A stretch of DNA of 64,000 bases from Polaribacter sp. L3A8 (GCF_009796785.1 NZ_CP047026.1:4012501-4076500); one strand, 5' to 3'; counted from the stretch's first letter, positions 38,334 to 48,006 are shown. Made by a program: numbers and translations. The notes: generated by a model from the letters alone, not told the origin.

Positions 38334-39398
38334 TTAAAGCTGTCTACTTTTATTTAATAACCAAAAGTCTGCTAAAACTAAAGCAGTCATTGCTTCTACA
38401 ATTGGTACAGCTCTTGGTACAACACAAGGATCATGACGTCCTTTACCTGTAATTTCTGTAACTTCATATTCCGAGTTAATAGTTTGTTGCGAACTCATAA
38501 TTGTTGCAACAGGTTTAAATGCAACTCTAAAATAGATGTCCATACCATTGCTTATTCCACCTTGTATTCCTCCAGATAAGTTTGATTGTGTAGAACCATC
38601 TGCATTAAAAATGTCGTTATGTTCAGATCCTTTCATTTTTGCACCACAAAAACCACTTCCAAATTCAAAACCTTTTACAGCATTTATAGATAACATGGCA
38701 CTACCTAATTGTGCATGTAGCTTCTGAAATATAGGTTCTCCTAAGCCAACAGGTACATTTTGAGCAACACAAGTAACGGTTCCACCAATGGTATCACCTG
38801 CTTTTCTTATTTCTTGTATTCTTGTTATCATTTTTTCTGCAGAAGCTTCATCCGGACAACGAACAATATTACTTTCTGTTTTAGAAAAGTCTAAATCTTG
38901 ATACGGTTTGTCTATAAAAATATCTCCAACAGAAGATGTAAAAGCATTAATTTTCATGCTTGCAATTAGCTGTTTAGCCAAAGCACCAGCAACTACCCAG
39001 TTGGCAGTTTCACGAGCAGAACTTCTTCCACCACCTCTATAATCTCTGTTTCCAAACTTCTTATCGTACGTATAATCTGCATGAGAAGGTCTGTATACAT
39101 TTGTATTGTGATTGTAGTCTTTAGATTTCTGATTGGTGTTTTTAATAATAAAACCAATAGAAGTTCCTGTTGTTTTTCCTTCAAAAATACCAGAAAGAAA
39201 CTCAACAGTGTCTGGTTCTTTACGTTGGGTAACAATTTTAGATTGCCCAGGTTTACGTCTGTTTAACTCATTTTGAATAGCATCAAAGTCTAGTTCTAGC
39301 CCTGCAGGAAAACCATCTATAACACCACCAATAGCGGTTCCATGAGATTCTCCGTACGTTGTTACTTTTAATAAATTTCCAAAGGAATTAAATGACAT
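38334..39398 (-). CDS. aroC: Chorismate synthase
   Basis: The 354-residue product catalyses the last step of the shikimate pathway, converting 5-enolpyruvylshikimate 3-phosphate to chorismate with reduced FMN. The signatures [14 protein letters not shown] near residue 16, [12 protein letters not shown] near residue 120 and the C-terminal [18 protein letters not shown] are all present. Length is normal. It stands alone and is transcribed away from the tRNA-Ser gene. Confidence 0.97.
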   Translation of the reverse strand: MSFNSFGNLLKVTTYGESHGTAIGGVIDGFPAGLELDFDAIQNELNRRKPGQSKIVTQRKEPDTVEFLSGIFEGKTTGTSIGFIIKNTNQKSKDYNHNTNVYRPSHADYTYDKKFGNRDYRGGGRSSARETANWVVAGALAKQLIASMKINAFTSSVGDIFIDKPYQDLDFSKTESNIVRCPDEASAEKMITRIQEIRKAGDTIGGTVTCVAQNVPVGLGEPIFQKLHAQLGSAMLSINAVKGFEFGSGFCGAKMKGSEHNDIFNADGSTQSNLSGGIQGGISNGMDIYFRVAFKPVATIMSSQQTINSEYEVTEITGKGRHDPCVVPRAVPIVEAMTALVLADFWLLNKSRQL

Positions 39399-39601
39399 AA
39401 TTATATAATTAGAATAATGAAGGCAAATATAAGAAACTAGTATACAAGAACTCTAGATAAAAACAATTTTGTACCGATTTCTAAAAAAAAAATAATAGCT
39501 AGAATCCTTGATTTATAGTGTGATATGATTTGTTATGAATGATACTCAAAAAAAAAATAAAAAAAAAGTACTTTTTGTTTTTATAAACTAAAAAACCTTT
39601 C

Positions 39602-39609
39602 TATATTTG
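39602..39609 (+). promoter_or_regulatory. Probable -7 box of tRNA-Ser
   Basis: TATATTTG fits the Bacteroidota -7 consensus and lies 37 bases before tRNA-Ser. The nearest upstream TTG (39575-39577) gives a 24-base spacer, longer than usual, so the -33 box is uncertain. Confidence 0.5.
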
Positions 39610-39646
39610 CAGCCGCATTCAGCGAATAGCTGATGAGACACACACT

Positions 39647-39731
39647 GGAGAAATGGCAGAGCGGTCGAATGCGGTAGTCTTGAAAACTATTGACTGTAAC
39701 AGGTCCGGGGGTTCGAATCCCTCTTTCTCCG
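39647..39731 (+). tRNA. tRNA-Ser (anticodon TGA)
   Basis: The acceptor GGAGAAA pairs with TTTCTCC. The long variable arm and 85-base length are right for tRNA-Ser, and the anticodon loop CTTGAAA gives TGA. It marks the left edge of the accessory region. Confidence 0.97.
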
Positions 39732-39734
39732 CAG

Positions 39735-39767
39735 AAAACCTCGTAATCTTTTGATTACGAGGTTTTT
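39735..39767 (+). terminator. Intrinsic terminator of tRNA-Ser
   Basis: A 13-bp perfect stem, AAACCTCGTAATC and its complement, closes on a TTTT loop and ends in a T-run. Confidence 0.92.
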
Positions 39768-39842
39768 AATTTTATAGGTATTGTATAGCGTTTTGTTTAT
39801 CTTCTTTTTAGTTCAATTTATGGAAGTTTTGACCTTTATCCC

Positions 39843-39956
39843 TAGTACTTCTGGTAATAATAATTTAGCAATAGCAATTGAGGTATCCAAAATAGTAAGA
39901 GTTTAAAAAAAAAGCTCTTGTTTTTTATGCTACTTCACAACTTTTTGTGTTTATCC
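39843..39956 (-). mobile_element. Relic of the left end of an ISL3-type insertion sequence
   Basis: Read on the minus strand, this piece begins with GGATAAACACAAAAAGTTGTG, which matches the left inverted repeat of the element at 46515 in 20 of 21 positions. It continues with a recognisable start of the same transposase: TTG at 39888-39890, then DTSIAIAKLLLPEVLG against DTSIELTKLLLPEILV in the fuller copy. Similarity stops near 39843 and the rest of the element is gone. Confidence 0.8.
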
Positions 39957-39961
39957 CTCAT

Positions 39962-40252
39962 TTAACTAAAATCATAGCGTGAAAAAGCAGGTTTGTTATA
40001 ACGTTTAGAAACTAATCTACAAACATTATTACTAATACGTTCTTTTGTGTTTTTTAAAGTAGTGTAAATTTCATTGGTATTATAAACACTTTCTACAAGT
40101 TCAATATCTTTAGAAAAAGTATCTTCATTTGTAGTCATTAATACTCTAGGGATAATAATAGCCTTATCTTTTTGAACAGATAATTTATTAGTATCCATAT
40201 CCCAAAATGCTTGTTTTGGAAACGTATTAGATATGTTTATTTTTTTAGCCAA
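39962..40252 (-). CDS. Small antitoxin-like protein (DUF6922-like)
   Basis: The 96-residue product starts at a TTG and contains FPKQAFWDMDTNKLSVQKDK followed by IIIPRVL, which recalls the DUF6922 family. Proteins of that type are often found beside AbiEii-like nucleotidyltransferase toxins and are thought to be their antitoxins. No such toxin gene is adjacent here: the neighbours are an ISL3 relic and a broken Abi gene. The C-terminal half (LVSKRYNKPAFSRYDF) is of unknown function. The family link is moderate and the orphan status is plain. Confidence 0.55.
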   Translation of the reverse strand: MAKKINISNTFPKQAFWDMDTNKLSVQKDKAIIIPRVLMTTNEDTFSKDIELVESVYNTNEIYTTLKNTKERISNNVCRLVSKRYNKPAFSRYDFS

Positions 40253-40557
40253 TGGTTTATGGTATTTAAAAATAGTCTTTAATTACTGTTTAAAAATATG
40301 TAATTACTTTATCTAAAGTAACTATGTGTATCATTTATTGTATTGTAAATGTTATACTTAACGATGTAACTTACTTACATATTAGACGTTTATTTCTATT
40401 TATCGTTACAAAAATAAAGTTAATTATTCTAAATAAAAAAACCCAGTGCGAACGACTGGGTTTATATTTCAATATTTTAAAGTGCATCGCCAAGAGCTTA
40501 CGTTTGGTTGGGCACTAATGCAAGGTATGATATAAAAACAACTTATACAAAGTAACC
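40253..40557. other. Intergenic stretch with one terminator-like hairpin
   Basis: I see no credible gene here. AAACCCAG at 40439-40446 pairs with CTGGGTTT at 40456-40463 around a nine-base loop and is preceded by an A-run, so it could end a minus-strand transcript such as that of the Abi-family gene. The remaining sequence is AT-rich and unremarkable. Confidence 0.5.
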
Positions 40558-41042
40558 TTAATATGATTTATTATAGCCAATTTTATTATTGATTATAGTT
40601 TTTAAAACCTCATTATTAGAATTTACTTTAAAAAGTTCATTAATAGCGTCTTTATATTCTATATACCTCTTTTCAGAAATTTGACTTAAAAAATAAAGAA
40701 TTACTCTAATAGACGTATCTAAAGAGTGTGTTTTATCATTCTCTATTGGTATTTGTGGCGAACTAAATATTGTAAAATTAGTATTTGCATCAAACAACAA
40801 ATCACTGTGAGTACAAATATTTCTAATATATCTAATCGTTTTTAAATAGTTTTTAAAATTTTGTAAACTTAAAACATCGTATTGTTTTGCTATTGTTCTT
40901 TTTAAAGATTCATTCAATAATGCATCATATAAATTAATTGTGCTTCCTAAAGACATAAATTCTATAGTTTTCCAAGCAGGTGCGTACTTATGATTTCTAT
41001 ATTTTAAATGATGCTTCTGTATTGGTTTATTATTAATGGTTT

Positions 41043-42002
41043 TAGAGGTCAGTATTTAAATTCATATCTTTAAAAACAACAAATACAGTAATATTATGAA
41101 TATATTTAAAGGACAAAACCTTCTAGAGTTTGCTGATCGGTTTAAAACGGATGAAGATTGCAAGAAATACTTGGCAGATATTAAGTGGAAAGATGGATTT
41201 CAATGTGTTAAATGTGGACATAAAAAGGCTCAAATAAGAAAAGATTTTTCACGGACATGTAATATTTGCTCTCATCAAGAATCATCTACCTCAAACACAC
41301 TTTTTCACAAGGTAAAGTTTGGTGTTAGAAAAGCTTTTTTTATTGTTTTTGAAATGAGTACAAGTACTAAAAGCCTTTCTGCTAGTTATGTTGCAGTTCG
41401 TTTTAGCGTAACAGAAAAGACAGCCCGTTTATTTATGCTCAAAATTAGAGAAGCAATGGAAAGTAGTGGAAATAGTCCTATGACCGGTATTGTTCATGTG
41501 GATGAATTTGTTTTGGGTGGACGAGAAAAAGATAAAGTAGGAAGAAGTTATAATGCTAAGAAAAAGAAAGCTATAACTGCTGTTGAACTAACTGAAGATG
41601 GAAAAGTTAAAAGAATGTATGCCATGAGAATCGAAGATTTTTCAGCTAGTTCTTTGCAATATATTTTTGTGAATCATATCAGTCGAGAAGCTAAAGTGAT
41701 AACCGACAAATGGAGAGGTTACAGACCTATTGCGAAAGCTTATAATATTACTCAAATAGAAAGTAATGGAGGTATGAATTTTAAAGCACTTCATACAATG
41801 ATTCATCAAGTGAAATCTTGGATAAGAACAACGTATTCTTGGGTAAGTGACTTTAATCTAAATAGATATTTTAATGAATTTTGTTTTAGAATTAATCGAT
41901 CACAAAGTAAAGCAACAATATTCAATAACTTAATAACAAAAATGGTTCAAAAGGATAAAGTAGAGCAGCACAAAATTATATGTAACTAACTACTGACCTC
42001 TA
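41043..42002 (+). mobile_element. IS1595-family insertion sequence, copy 1
   Basis: The 960-base element is bounded by perfect 12-bp inverted repeats TAGAGGTCAGTA, which extend to 21 matches in 25. It is flanked by direct repeats AATGGTTT at 41035-41042 and 42003-42010. Eight-base target duplications are normal for this family. It has one intact transposase gene and sits inside an Abi-family gene in the opposite orientation. Confidence 0.95.
41096..41989 (+). CDS. IS1595-family transposase, copy 1
   Basis: The 297-residue transposase has an N-terminal zinc ribbon (CVKCGHKKAQ and CNICS), a helix-turn-helix-like region, and a DDE-type catalytic core. HVDEFVLGG carries the first acidic residue, VITDKWRGY the second and YFNEFCFR a likely third. 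It cuts and joins the inverted repeats of its own element. The second copy at 59789 differs at only about four residues: K to N after CGH, and three near the C-terminus. It appears intact and probably active. Confidence 0.95.
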   Translation: MNIFKGQNLLEFADRFKTDEDCKKYLADIKWKDGFQCVKCGHKKAQIRKDFSRTCNICSHQESSTSNTLFHKVKFGVRKAFFIVFEMSTSTKSLSASYVAVRFSVTEKTARLFMLKIREAMESSGNSPMTGIVHVDEFVLGGREKDKVGRSYNAKKKKAITAVELTEDGKVKRMYAMRIEDFSASSLQYIFVNHISREAKVITDKWRGYRPIAKAYNITQIESNGGMNFKALHTMIHQVKSWIRTTYSWVSDFNLNRYFNEFCFRINRSQSKATIFNNLITKMVQKDKVEQHKIICN

Positions 42003-42427
42003 AATGGTTTTAATATTCTTGTTATAAAAATTATAAAAACCTTCTACAAAACTGTTTTTAACAATTTTATTATTTGTAAACCAAATAGAATCTTTATGAT
42101 ATTGGTTTGATGCAAAATAAATTAATTGTGTTTTAAAGTTAATTTCAATTCTATTTAAGATTCTTACTAATATATTTTTAAGGTCTACATCTAAATAATA
42201 TAAAGCTAAAACATCTGAGAATTTAGTACCTGGTTTAAAATTATGGTCTTTATCAATTTCTAAAGGACTCCAATAAAAACCTAATCTATAATAACCAATA
42301 TCTAAAAGCACTTCTTTTACTTTTTCTATACCAGAATCAAATACCAAACCTCTATATTTAAGTTTTTCTACTTGTTCATTTATTGTAGTTGCTTTATTAG
42401 CCATATATTTTCTTTTTCAATTTTTAA

Positions 42428-42455
42428 GAGATTGCTTCGTGCCTCTCAATGACAG
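42428..42455. repeat. Fragment of a common interspersed repeat
   Basis: The sequence AGATTGCTTCGTGCCTCTCAATGAC, whose complement reads GTCATTGAGAGGCACGAAGC, strongly recalls the CGTCATTGCGAGGCACGAAGCAATC repeat scattered between genes in many Bacteroidota. Only one copy is in this window. It lies just before the Abi-family gene start. Confidence 0.6.
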
Positions 42456-42536
42456 ACATTATGGTAATAACATTAAGAATTCACTACAATCTTAATTTAG
42501 CTCACAACTTTTTTATTTTTTTGGAGTTCGTGATTC

Positions 42537-42617
42537 TTAAGCGTTTTCAACGATTAAGATTTCATCATCAGTTAAACCATACAACTCATAGACCATAGCA
42601 TCTATTTGTTCATTCAT
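42537..42617 (-). pseudogene. Stray C-terminal tail of a second type IIG-like enzyme
   Basis: This 26-codon frame, MNEQIDAMVYELYGLTDDEI ending in VENA, is nearly the same as the last 26 residues of the large restriction-modification enzyme that ends at 42663 (IDQMVYKLYGLTEEEIAIVE). It is the end of a related gene whose body is lost, or a tail duplication. It has an ATG, but I do not think it is a working gene. Confidence 0.7.
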
Positions 42618-42662
42618 TTTTATTGTTTTGGTATTCACGAATCTCCCTAAATTTTTCTATAA

Positions 42663-45600
42663 TTAAGAATTTTCTACAATTGCAATTTCTTCTTCTGTTA
42701 AACCATATAATTTATAAACCATTTGATCTATTTCTTTTTCTAAACTACTGGTGTCTGCTTCTGGATTTTCTTTTTTAAGGGACAATATTTCGTTTACTAA
42801 AAAAGCTAATTTATCTTGTGATTCATTTACTGAATCCTTAATAGGAAGTAAATCAATATTGTGAATAGCTACGGCAGTAGTGAATTCTGCACCCAAATTG
42901 AAGGTATTATCATAATAAAAATCCATTAGTTTAGAATTCATTAATGATAATATATATTCAATCTTATATTTATTATTATTAATTATTGTACCATTTATAG
43001 TTTGCATATAATAAAAACCAGAATAATCGATAGTCCCTTTTATTTTGCCAGAAATATGTTGCGTAATAATCTTTTCTTCTACTTCAAAATTCTCTCTTTT
43101 TCTACTTCGAGTTAAATGTTTAGTTCCATCAATATATTCAATATATTCAATAGCGCTTTTTGGAGTGTAATATTTATCTATATTTTTACCTCTTAAAATA
43201 GGTTTATAAATTTCATTTTTTTTCTCCTTTGAAATAAATTTTTTCTCATTACCGGCTATTATGCCTTGAAGAGTTTCTGAAATTGAACCTAAGTTAATAC
43301 ATTGATTTTTAATCTTTTTCAATAATGAAATTTTATTTTCATTTAAATAGATATTAAACCTTTTACCTATACTTTCTTTAAAAACAGACTGCTTAATTGA
43401 TTTAGGTTTTACATTTTTATCTATATACTTTACAAAATTATAAATTTCAATATCATTAATATCTGAGATAACCTTATCTAAAATTAAGATAACAACTTCA
43501 CTTGTTACATCTTCAAATACTCCAAGTTTAAAACTTAATAATTCTTTAATCGACGTTTTATTTAATATAAATTCTCTAATCAATAAATACTCATTTGAGC
43601 GTATCAAGTTTCTAGGGACTATAAAACTAGATTTAGCTTTTTGATTTGATATATTATAGAATTTTTCAATAAACAATGAAAATAAGTTTACTCTATTAGA
43701 AGCAGTTTTGAAGTTTAATTTCAGATATTCAACCTGTTTTTTTGAAATTTCTCTCATATCTAAATATGGCGGATTTCCAATAATAGTATCAAAACCAACA
43801 TACGCACCCTCATCACTTAAAACCTCTGGAAACTCAAAGCGCCATTCAAAAGCATTATGATAAATAGCGTTGTTTACTATTTCTTCTTTTTCTAAATAAG
43901 CTTTTTCTGCTTTGATTTTTAATTTTTTAAGCTCGTCTTTTTCTGTTTTTTTAATCTTTTCACCAAAAGTTTTTAAATTGTTTTGTCTTTCTTGTTCGTT
44001 TATTAATTTCCCTTGTGCTTTTTCAAAATTCACTAAAAAGGATTTATCTAAAGTACTTTTAAAGTTATTTTTAACTTCATTAATTATTTTTAATACCTCT
44101 CTTTTACGCTCTTTGCTATTGGTTTCTTTATACTCAGTTACAGCATTTTTATAATCTGTAAAAGTATAATTAAGGTCTTTATTTTTAAAAGCTTCTTTTA
44201 AATCGTCATCTAATTTAAATCGGCTAATTAAAGAGTTACCACATTTAATATTAATATCAATATTTGGTAGTGTTTGTAGTCTGTTTTTAGGCGTGTAGTA
44301 TGCGTTTTTAAGCAGTTCTATCCATAAACGAAGCCTACATATCTTTACAGAATTTGGGTTGATATCTACACCAAATAAACAGTTTTCTATAAGGGTTTGT
44401 TTCTCGTGAAATAAAGTATGTTGCACTCTTGCACTTTCTTTATCTGTAGGGTTGTATTCAAATAATGCACCTTTATCATCAATTACATATAATTCATCAT
44501 TTACAATCTCTATATCGCAACGCAAAGGCATTCCTTTGGCATCCGTTAAAATTTTTAATTCGTTTTTTATAACAATTAACTCATTTAAGGCGCTTACTAA
44601 AAAGTGTCCAGAACCTACTGCTGGGTCACAAATTTTAATACTATTTACAATGTTGTTTAATCTCTGTAAATCATCAACTTTAAATAATCTACTACAATAA
44701 GATTGCAAATCTTCAAATGTTTCTATTGTGGTTTCTTCTTGTTCTTTAAATTTTTGAATTACAGTTCTTCTTATCGTTTCTCTACACATATACATTGTTA
44801 TATATGCAGGTGTATAAAATGAACCTTCTTTGTAACCGTTTATCTTCTCGAAAATTAAACCGAGTACAGAAGCGTTAATTAAAGATTTGGTTTCTTTTTC
44901 ATCTTCTATACCTTCTGTACCATCTGTAGCAAAATTATAGGCATCTAAGAACTTAAAGAGGTATTCTAATGTGGTAAGTTTTCCTTTTTGCTTTTTACCG
45001 TTAGCATCTTTTAAAACAGTACCGCTATAAATTGCTATTTCATCATTATTTAAAGCAGATATTTCAAAAGCTTCCTCTTCTAATGTATTGCGCTCAAATA
45101 AAGAACTATTTAAGTAAGGTATATCTTTATACTTGTCTTTATATTTTGGGTGTCTTTGGTCTTCTTGTTTTGCTAATGCAGAAAAGAATAAATCATTTAA
45201 ATCATCAAAACCATTTATAAATTTTGCGTTTAAGAATTTATACTTTTCATCGTTTTGATGATAGGTTAATAATTGAGATTCTAATAATTTTAAGAATAAA
45301 ATTCTATTTACCCACGTTAAGCATAATTCTAAACCTGCATTAAAAGGCTTGTCTACACCATTAGGAATACTTTTTATATTAGATAAGTAATCTCTATCTT
45401 CTAAATGAAATATTGTGTTTTCTAATAAAGAAGCGTAATCTCTGTCTTTAACTTCTTTTCTGTTTATTATCTTTTTCCCTTTGTCTTTTACTTCTTCTAA
45501 ACCAATAATGTGCAATAACTCATTATAGAATGTTTTGTTTAATTGGTTACTGTCATTACCAAAAGGATGCCCTAGAATATGTACATCAGAAAATATTTTA

Positions 45601-46268
45601 TATAATGTGTTTAGGTTGCCATCTTTTAGTTTAGATAAATTGGTCTTGGTAAAATCTAAATGAACAAAAGGCAAATCTTGCTCTATTTCTGCAATGTATT
45701 TTTTAGCTATTTCATTGTAGAATAATTCGTTTTTAGTAGTGTCTTTTAAACCATCTCTAAAATCTTTATATTCTTTTATTAAGGCTTTATTTTTAAAGAA
45801 GTAATTGTAAAAATCTTCACTTTTAAACAAATACCATTCATAACCATTTGTAGCAATTAGGTGTTTTATATTATTGTTGTTATTATCTAATCTTTCTCTT
45901 AAATAATACAATAATAACTCTTGTAATGCTTTTCTATTAAGATTATCTTCTCTTAAAAACTCGGCTTTGTTACTTGGTTTTTTTGCTTCTATAATTACAC
46001 CTATATCAGATGTTGGTTTATCTTCTAAATAAATTGCTAAATCTATTCTGTCTTTAGTGTTGATGTAATTATTAGTGTAAAAAGTAGTATTAAAAAAAGT
46101 TGTAAAATGAGATTTAATATGTTCCTCACTTTCTCCATTATCGTCACTTAATTTTACAGCATTAATACAATCTTGTAATTGTACTATAAAGTTTGTAACG
46201 TCTTTTCTTAAAGGTTTGTGTTTTCTATATGCAGGATTTAATGCTTTTCTGGTATTTGTTTTGTTCAT
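42663..46268 (-). CDS. Type IIG restriction-modification enzyme (Eco57I-like, nuclease-methyltransferase fusion)
   Basis: The 1201-residue product joins all parts of a type IIG system. A PD-(D/E)xK-like nuclease is seen at residues 76-96 (DRIDLAIY, then DIGVIIEAKKP with E94 and K96). The methyltransferase has the S-adenosylmethionine motif CDPAVGSGHF near residue 547 and the catalytic NPPY at about 832-835, as in N6-adenine methylases. The C-terminal 350 residues, with KPILRGKNIDKYY, form the target-recognition part. The enzyme would cut unmodified invading DNA and methylate the host's. It has no stops or shifts and looks functional. The recognition sequence cannot be read from the protein. 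Confidence 0.9.
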   Translation of the reverse strand: MNKTNTRKALNPAYRKHKPLRKDVTNFIVQLQDCINAVKLSDDNGESEEHIKSHFTTFFNTTFYTNNYINTKDRIDLAIYLEDKPTSDIGVIIEAKKPSNKAEFLREDNLNRKALQELLLYYLRERLDNNNNNIKHLIATNGYEWYLFKSEDFYNYFFKNKALIKEYKDFRDGLKDTTKNELFYNEIAKKYIAEIEQDLPFVHLDFTKTNLSKLKDGNLNTLYKIFSDVHILGHPFGNDSNQLNKTFYNELLHIIGLEEVKDKGKKIINRKEVKDRDYASLLENTIFHLEDRDYLSNIKSIPNGVDKPFNAGLELCLTWVNRILFLKLLESQLLTYHQNDEKYKFLNAKFINGFDDLNDLFFSALAKQEDQRHPKYKDKYKDIPYLNSSLFERNTLEEEAFEISALNNDEIAIYSGTVLKDANGKKQKGKLTTLEYLFKFLDAYNFATDGTEGIEDEKETKSLINASVLGLIFEKINGYKEGSFYTPAYITMYMCRETIRRTVIQKFKEQEETTIETFEDLQSYCSRLFKVDDLQRLNNIVNSIKICDPAVGSGHFLVSALNELIVIKNELKILTDAKGMPLRCDIEIVNDELYVIDDKGALFEYNPTDKESARVQHTLFHEKQTLIENCLFGVDINPNSVKICRLRLWIELLKNAYYTPKNRLQTLPNIDINIKCGNSLISRFKLDDDLKEAFKNKDLNYTFTDYKNAVTEYKETNSKERKREVLKIINEVKNNFKSTLDKSFLVNFEKAQGKLINEQERQNNLKTFGEKIKKTEKDELKKLKIKAEKAYLEKEEIVNNAIYHNAFEWRFEFPEVLSDEGAYVGFDTIIGNPPYLDMREISKKQVEYLKLNFKTASNRVNLFSLFIEKFYNISNQKAKSSFIVPRNLIRSNEYLLIREFILNKTSIKELLSFKLGVFEDVTSEVVILILDKVISDINDIEIYNFVKYIDKNVKPKSIKQSVFKESIGKRFNIYLNENKISLLKKIKNQCINLGSISETLQGIIAGNEKKFISKEKKNEIYKPILRGKNIDKYYTPKSAIEYIEYIDGTKHLTRSRKRENFEVEEKIITQHISGKIKGTIDYSGFYYMQTINGTIINNNKYKIEYILSLMNSKLMDFYYDNTFNLGAEFTTAVAIHNIDLLPIKDSVNESQDKLAFLVNEILSLKKENPEADTSSLEKEIDQMVYKLYGLTEEEIAIVENS

Positions 46269-46514
46269 TTAAATAGCCTCTTTTTTTGTAATCATTAAAA
46301 GTACCAAAATCAATTGAGATATAATTATGGGAATCCATATTTATATAAATATATAAGAATATAAATGTATAAAAACATAAAAGTATAAATAGATATATGT
46401 GTTTTTATATAAAGTGATTTAATGAACTTTAAATTAAGAAGTTTTAATACTATGAGAGTAGGGGAGTTTTATTTTTTTAGGCACACTATAAATTGCAGCG
46501 TTTAGATTAAAGTT
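46269..46514. other. Intergenic stretch upstream of the type IIG gene
   Basis: About 245 bases of AT-rich sequence separate the type IIG start from the ISL3-type element. It must hold the promoter of the type IIG gene on the minus strand, but I see no clear TAnnTTTG box. Its right end (TTAAAGTT, 46507-46514) is one copy of the ISL3 target duplication. Confidence 0.5.
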
Positions 46515-47926
46515 GGATCAACACAAAAAGTTGTGGAGTAAATTAAAAAGCATGAACTTTGCTTTCTAATAAACCTCTATTTTGGATACTTCAATTGAAC
46601 TAACAAAACTATTATTACCAGAAATTCTTGTTGACTATTTTAAACTAACTAAGCACGAAGTTAAAAATGGAGAACTTCATTTCCATTTCACAGAATTAAA
46701 TACGATTCCTGAAGAATTCAAAGCACTTAAATTAAATTCTAAAGGTTTTTTTCCTGAAGCTACTATTCAAGATTTTCCAATTCGAGGTAAAAACGTTTTT
46801 CTACATGTTATTAGACGACGTTGGGTTGAGGAAAATTCTAAAAAAGTAGTTACAAGAGATTGGCAATTAGTAGCAAAAGGCACTAGAATAACTAGTGAAT
46901 TTGCTGCTTTTTTTAAAAGATATCAGTCAGTAATAACGCCACTAGCACAAGTACTGTAGCTAATTTCTACGGGGTAAATCCCAGAAGTTTACAAAGACAG
47001 TATAAGGATTATTTAAGTGATTTTAAAGCTTGGGATCAACAGAAGCACGCAACAGACTAGTTATTGTTTGCAAAGAATTTAGGGACTCACTTATCACTTG
47101 ATGAAACTGCCTTTTCTAACGGTGATTTATATACCATAATAACAAATAAATTAGCTAAAGGAAAGAAAGGCGCAATAGTAGCCATGATCAAAGGAACTAA
47201 AGCTGAAGTTGTCATAAAATTCCTTTAAAACACAGGAAGAAAGTCAGGGAAGTAACCTTGGATATGGCGGGAAATATGGGGCTTATAGTCAAGAAATCCT
47301 TTCCAAACGCTGCCTTAGTAATAGATCGTTTTCACGTGCAAAAATTAGCATTAGATGCACTGCAAGAAATAAGAATTAAACATAGATGGGAAGCGATTGA
47401 TGCTGAGAATGATGCCATTGAAAACACCAGAAATAAATCTTTAAAATACCCCAAAACTATTACCTAATGGAGATACTCTCAAACAACTATTAGCTAGAAG
47501 CAGATATCTATTATATAAATCAAGTAGTAAATGGACTAAAAATCAAGCCATAAGAGCAGAAATACTGTTTGAAAAATATCCGGATATAGAGAAAGCATAC
47601 AAGTTATGTCAAAATCTATCTTGGATATTCAATAACACTACAGACAAAACATCAGCACTTATAAGACTTGCTAAATGGGATGAAAAAGTAAGACAGGCAC
47701 ACTTTAAAAGCTTCAACACTATAGCTAGAACGATGTCGATACATTATAAAAACATCTTAAACTATTTTGATAATCGAAGTACGAATGCATCAGCAGAATC
47801 ATTCAATGCTAAAATTAAAGCCTTTAGAGCACAGTTTAGAGGCGTCAGAAATGTGGATTTTTTCTTATATAGACTTACTACTATTTTTGCGTAATTCTTA
47901 AATCCCACAACTTTTTGACTTGATCC
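46515..47926 (+). mobile_element. ISL3-type insertion sequence (ISAon1-like), complete ends but dead
   Basis: The 1412-base element has 22-bp inverted repeats that agree at 20 positions: GGATCAACACAAAAAGTTGT at the left (46515) and the complement of its partner at 47905-47926. Direct repeats TTAAAGTT flank it at 46507-46514 and 47927-47934. An 8-bp duplication fits the ISL3 family. The transposase inside is broken in several places, so the element cannot move on its own. Confidence 0.92.
46582..47894 (+). pseudogene. Broken ISL3-type (ISAon1-like) transposase
   Basis: The frame starts at TTG (DTSIELTKLLLPEILVDY) and runs 125 codons to a stop. It continues in another frame as VANFYGVNPRSLQRQYKDYL, meets a TAG near 47060 (HATD then stop), and goes on with SLDETAFSNGDLYTI. 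A further shift near 47225 leads to DMAGNMGLIVKKSFPNAALV and VIDRFHVQKLA, and another near 47460 leads to the C-terminus ending FFLYRLTTIFA. The pieces together cover a whole transposase. At least three frameshifts and one stop show that it is long dead. Confidence 0.9.
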
Positions 47927-47973
47927 TTAAAGTTGCTATAGATATTCCATAACTTTTTTTAAATTTTGGGCAT

Positions 47974-48004
47974 AAAAAAAACCTTATTATTTCTAATAAG
48001 GTTT
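47974..48004 (-). terminator. Intrinsic terminator of tRNA-Gly copy 2
   Basis: AAACCTTATTA pairs with TAATAAGGTTT around a four-base loop, and a T-run follows on the minus strand. It lies three bases behind the tRNA. Confidence 0.88.
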
Positions 48005-48006
48005 TG

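Larger units (their letters stand above)
40558..42404 (-). pseudogene. Abi-family (Abi_2; AbiD/AbiF-like) gene interrupted by IS1595
   Basis: The gene is split by the IS1595 element at 41043-42002. The first part (42404 down to 42003) codes MANKATTINEQVEKLKYRGL through NIKT, and the second part resumes at 41042 and ends at 40558. Removing the 960-base element and one copy of its 8-base target duplication leaves 879 bases, a clean 292-residue frame with no stops. The product resembles Abi_2 proteins, which abort phage infection. The C-terminal half holds RNICTH, an Rx4H motif as in HEPN ribonucleases, which now lies beyond the insertion. The gene is presumably inactive, but the break is so clean that excision could restore it. 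Confidence 0.85.
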
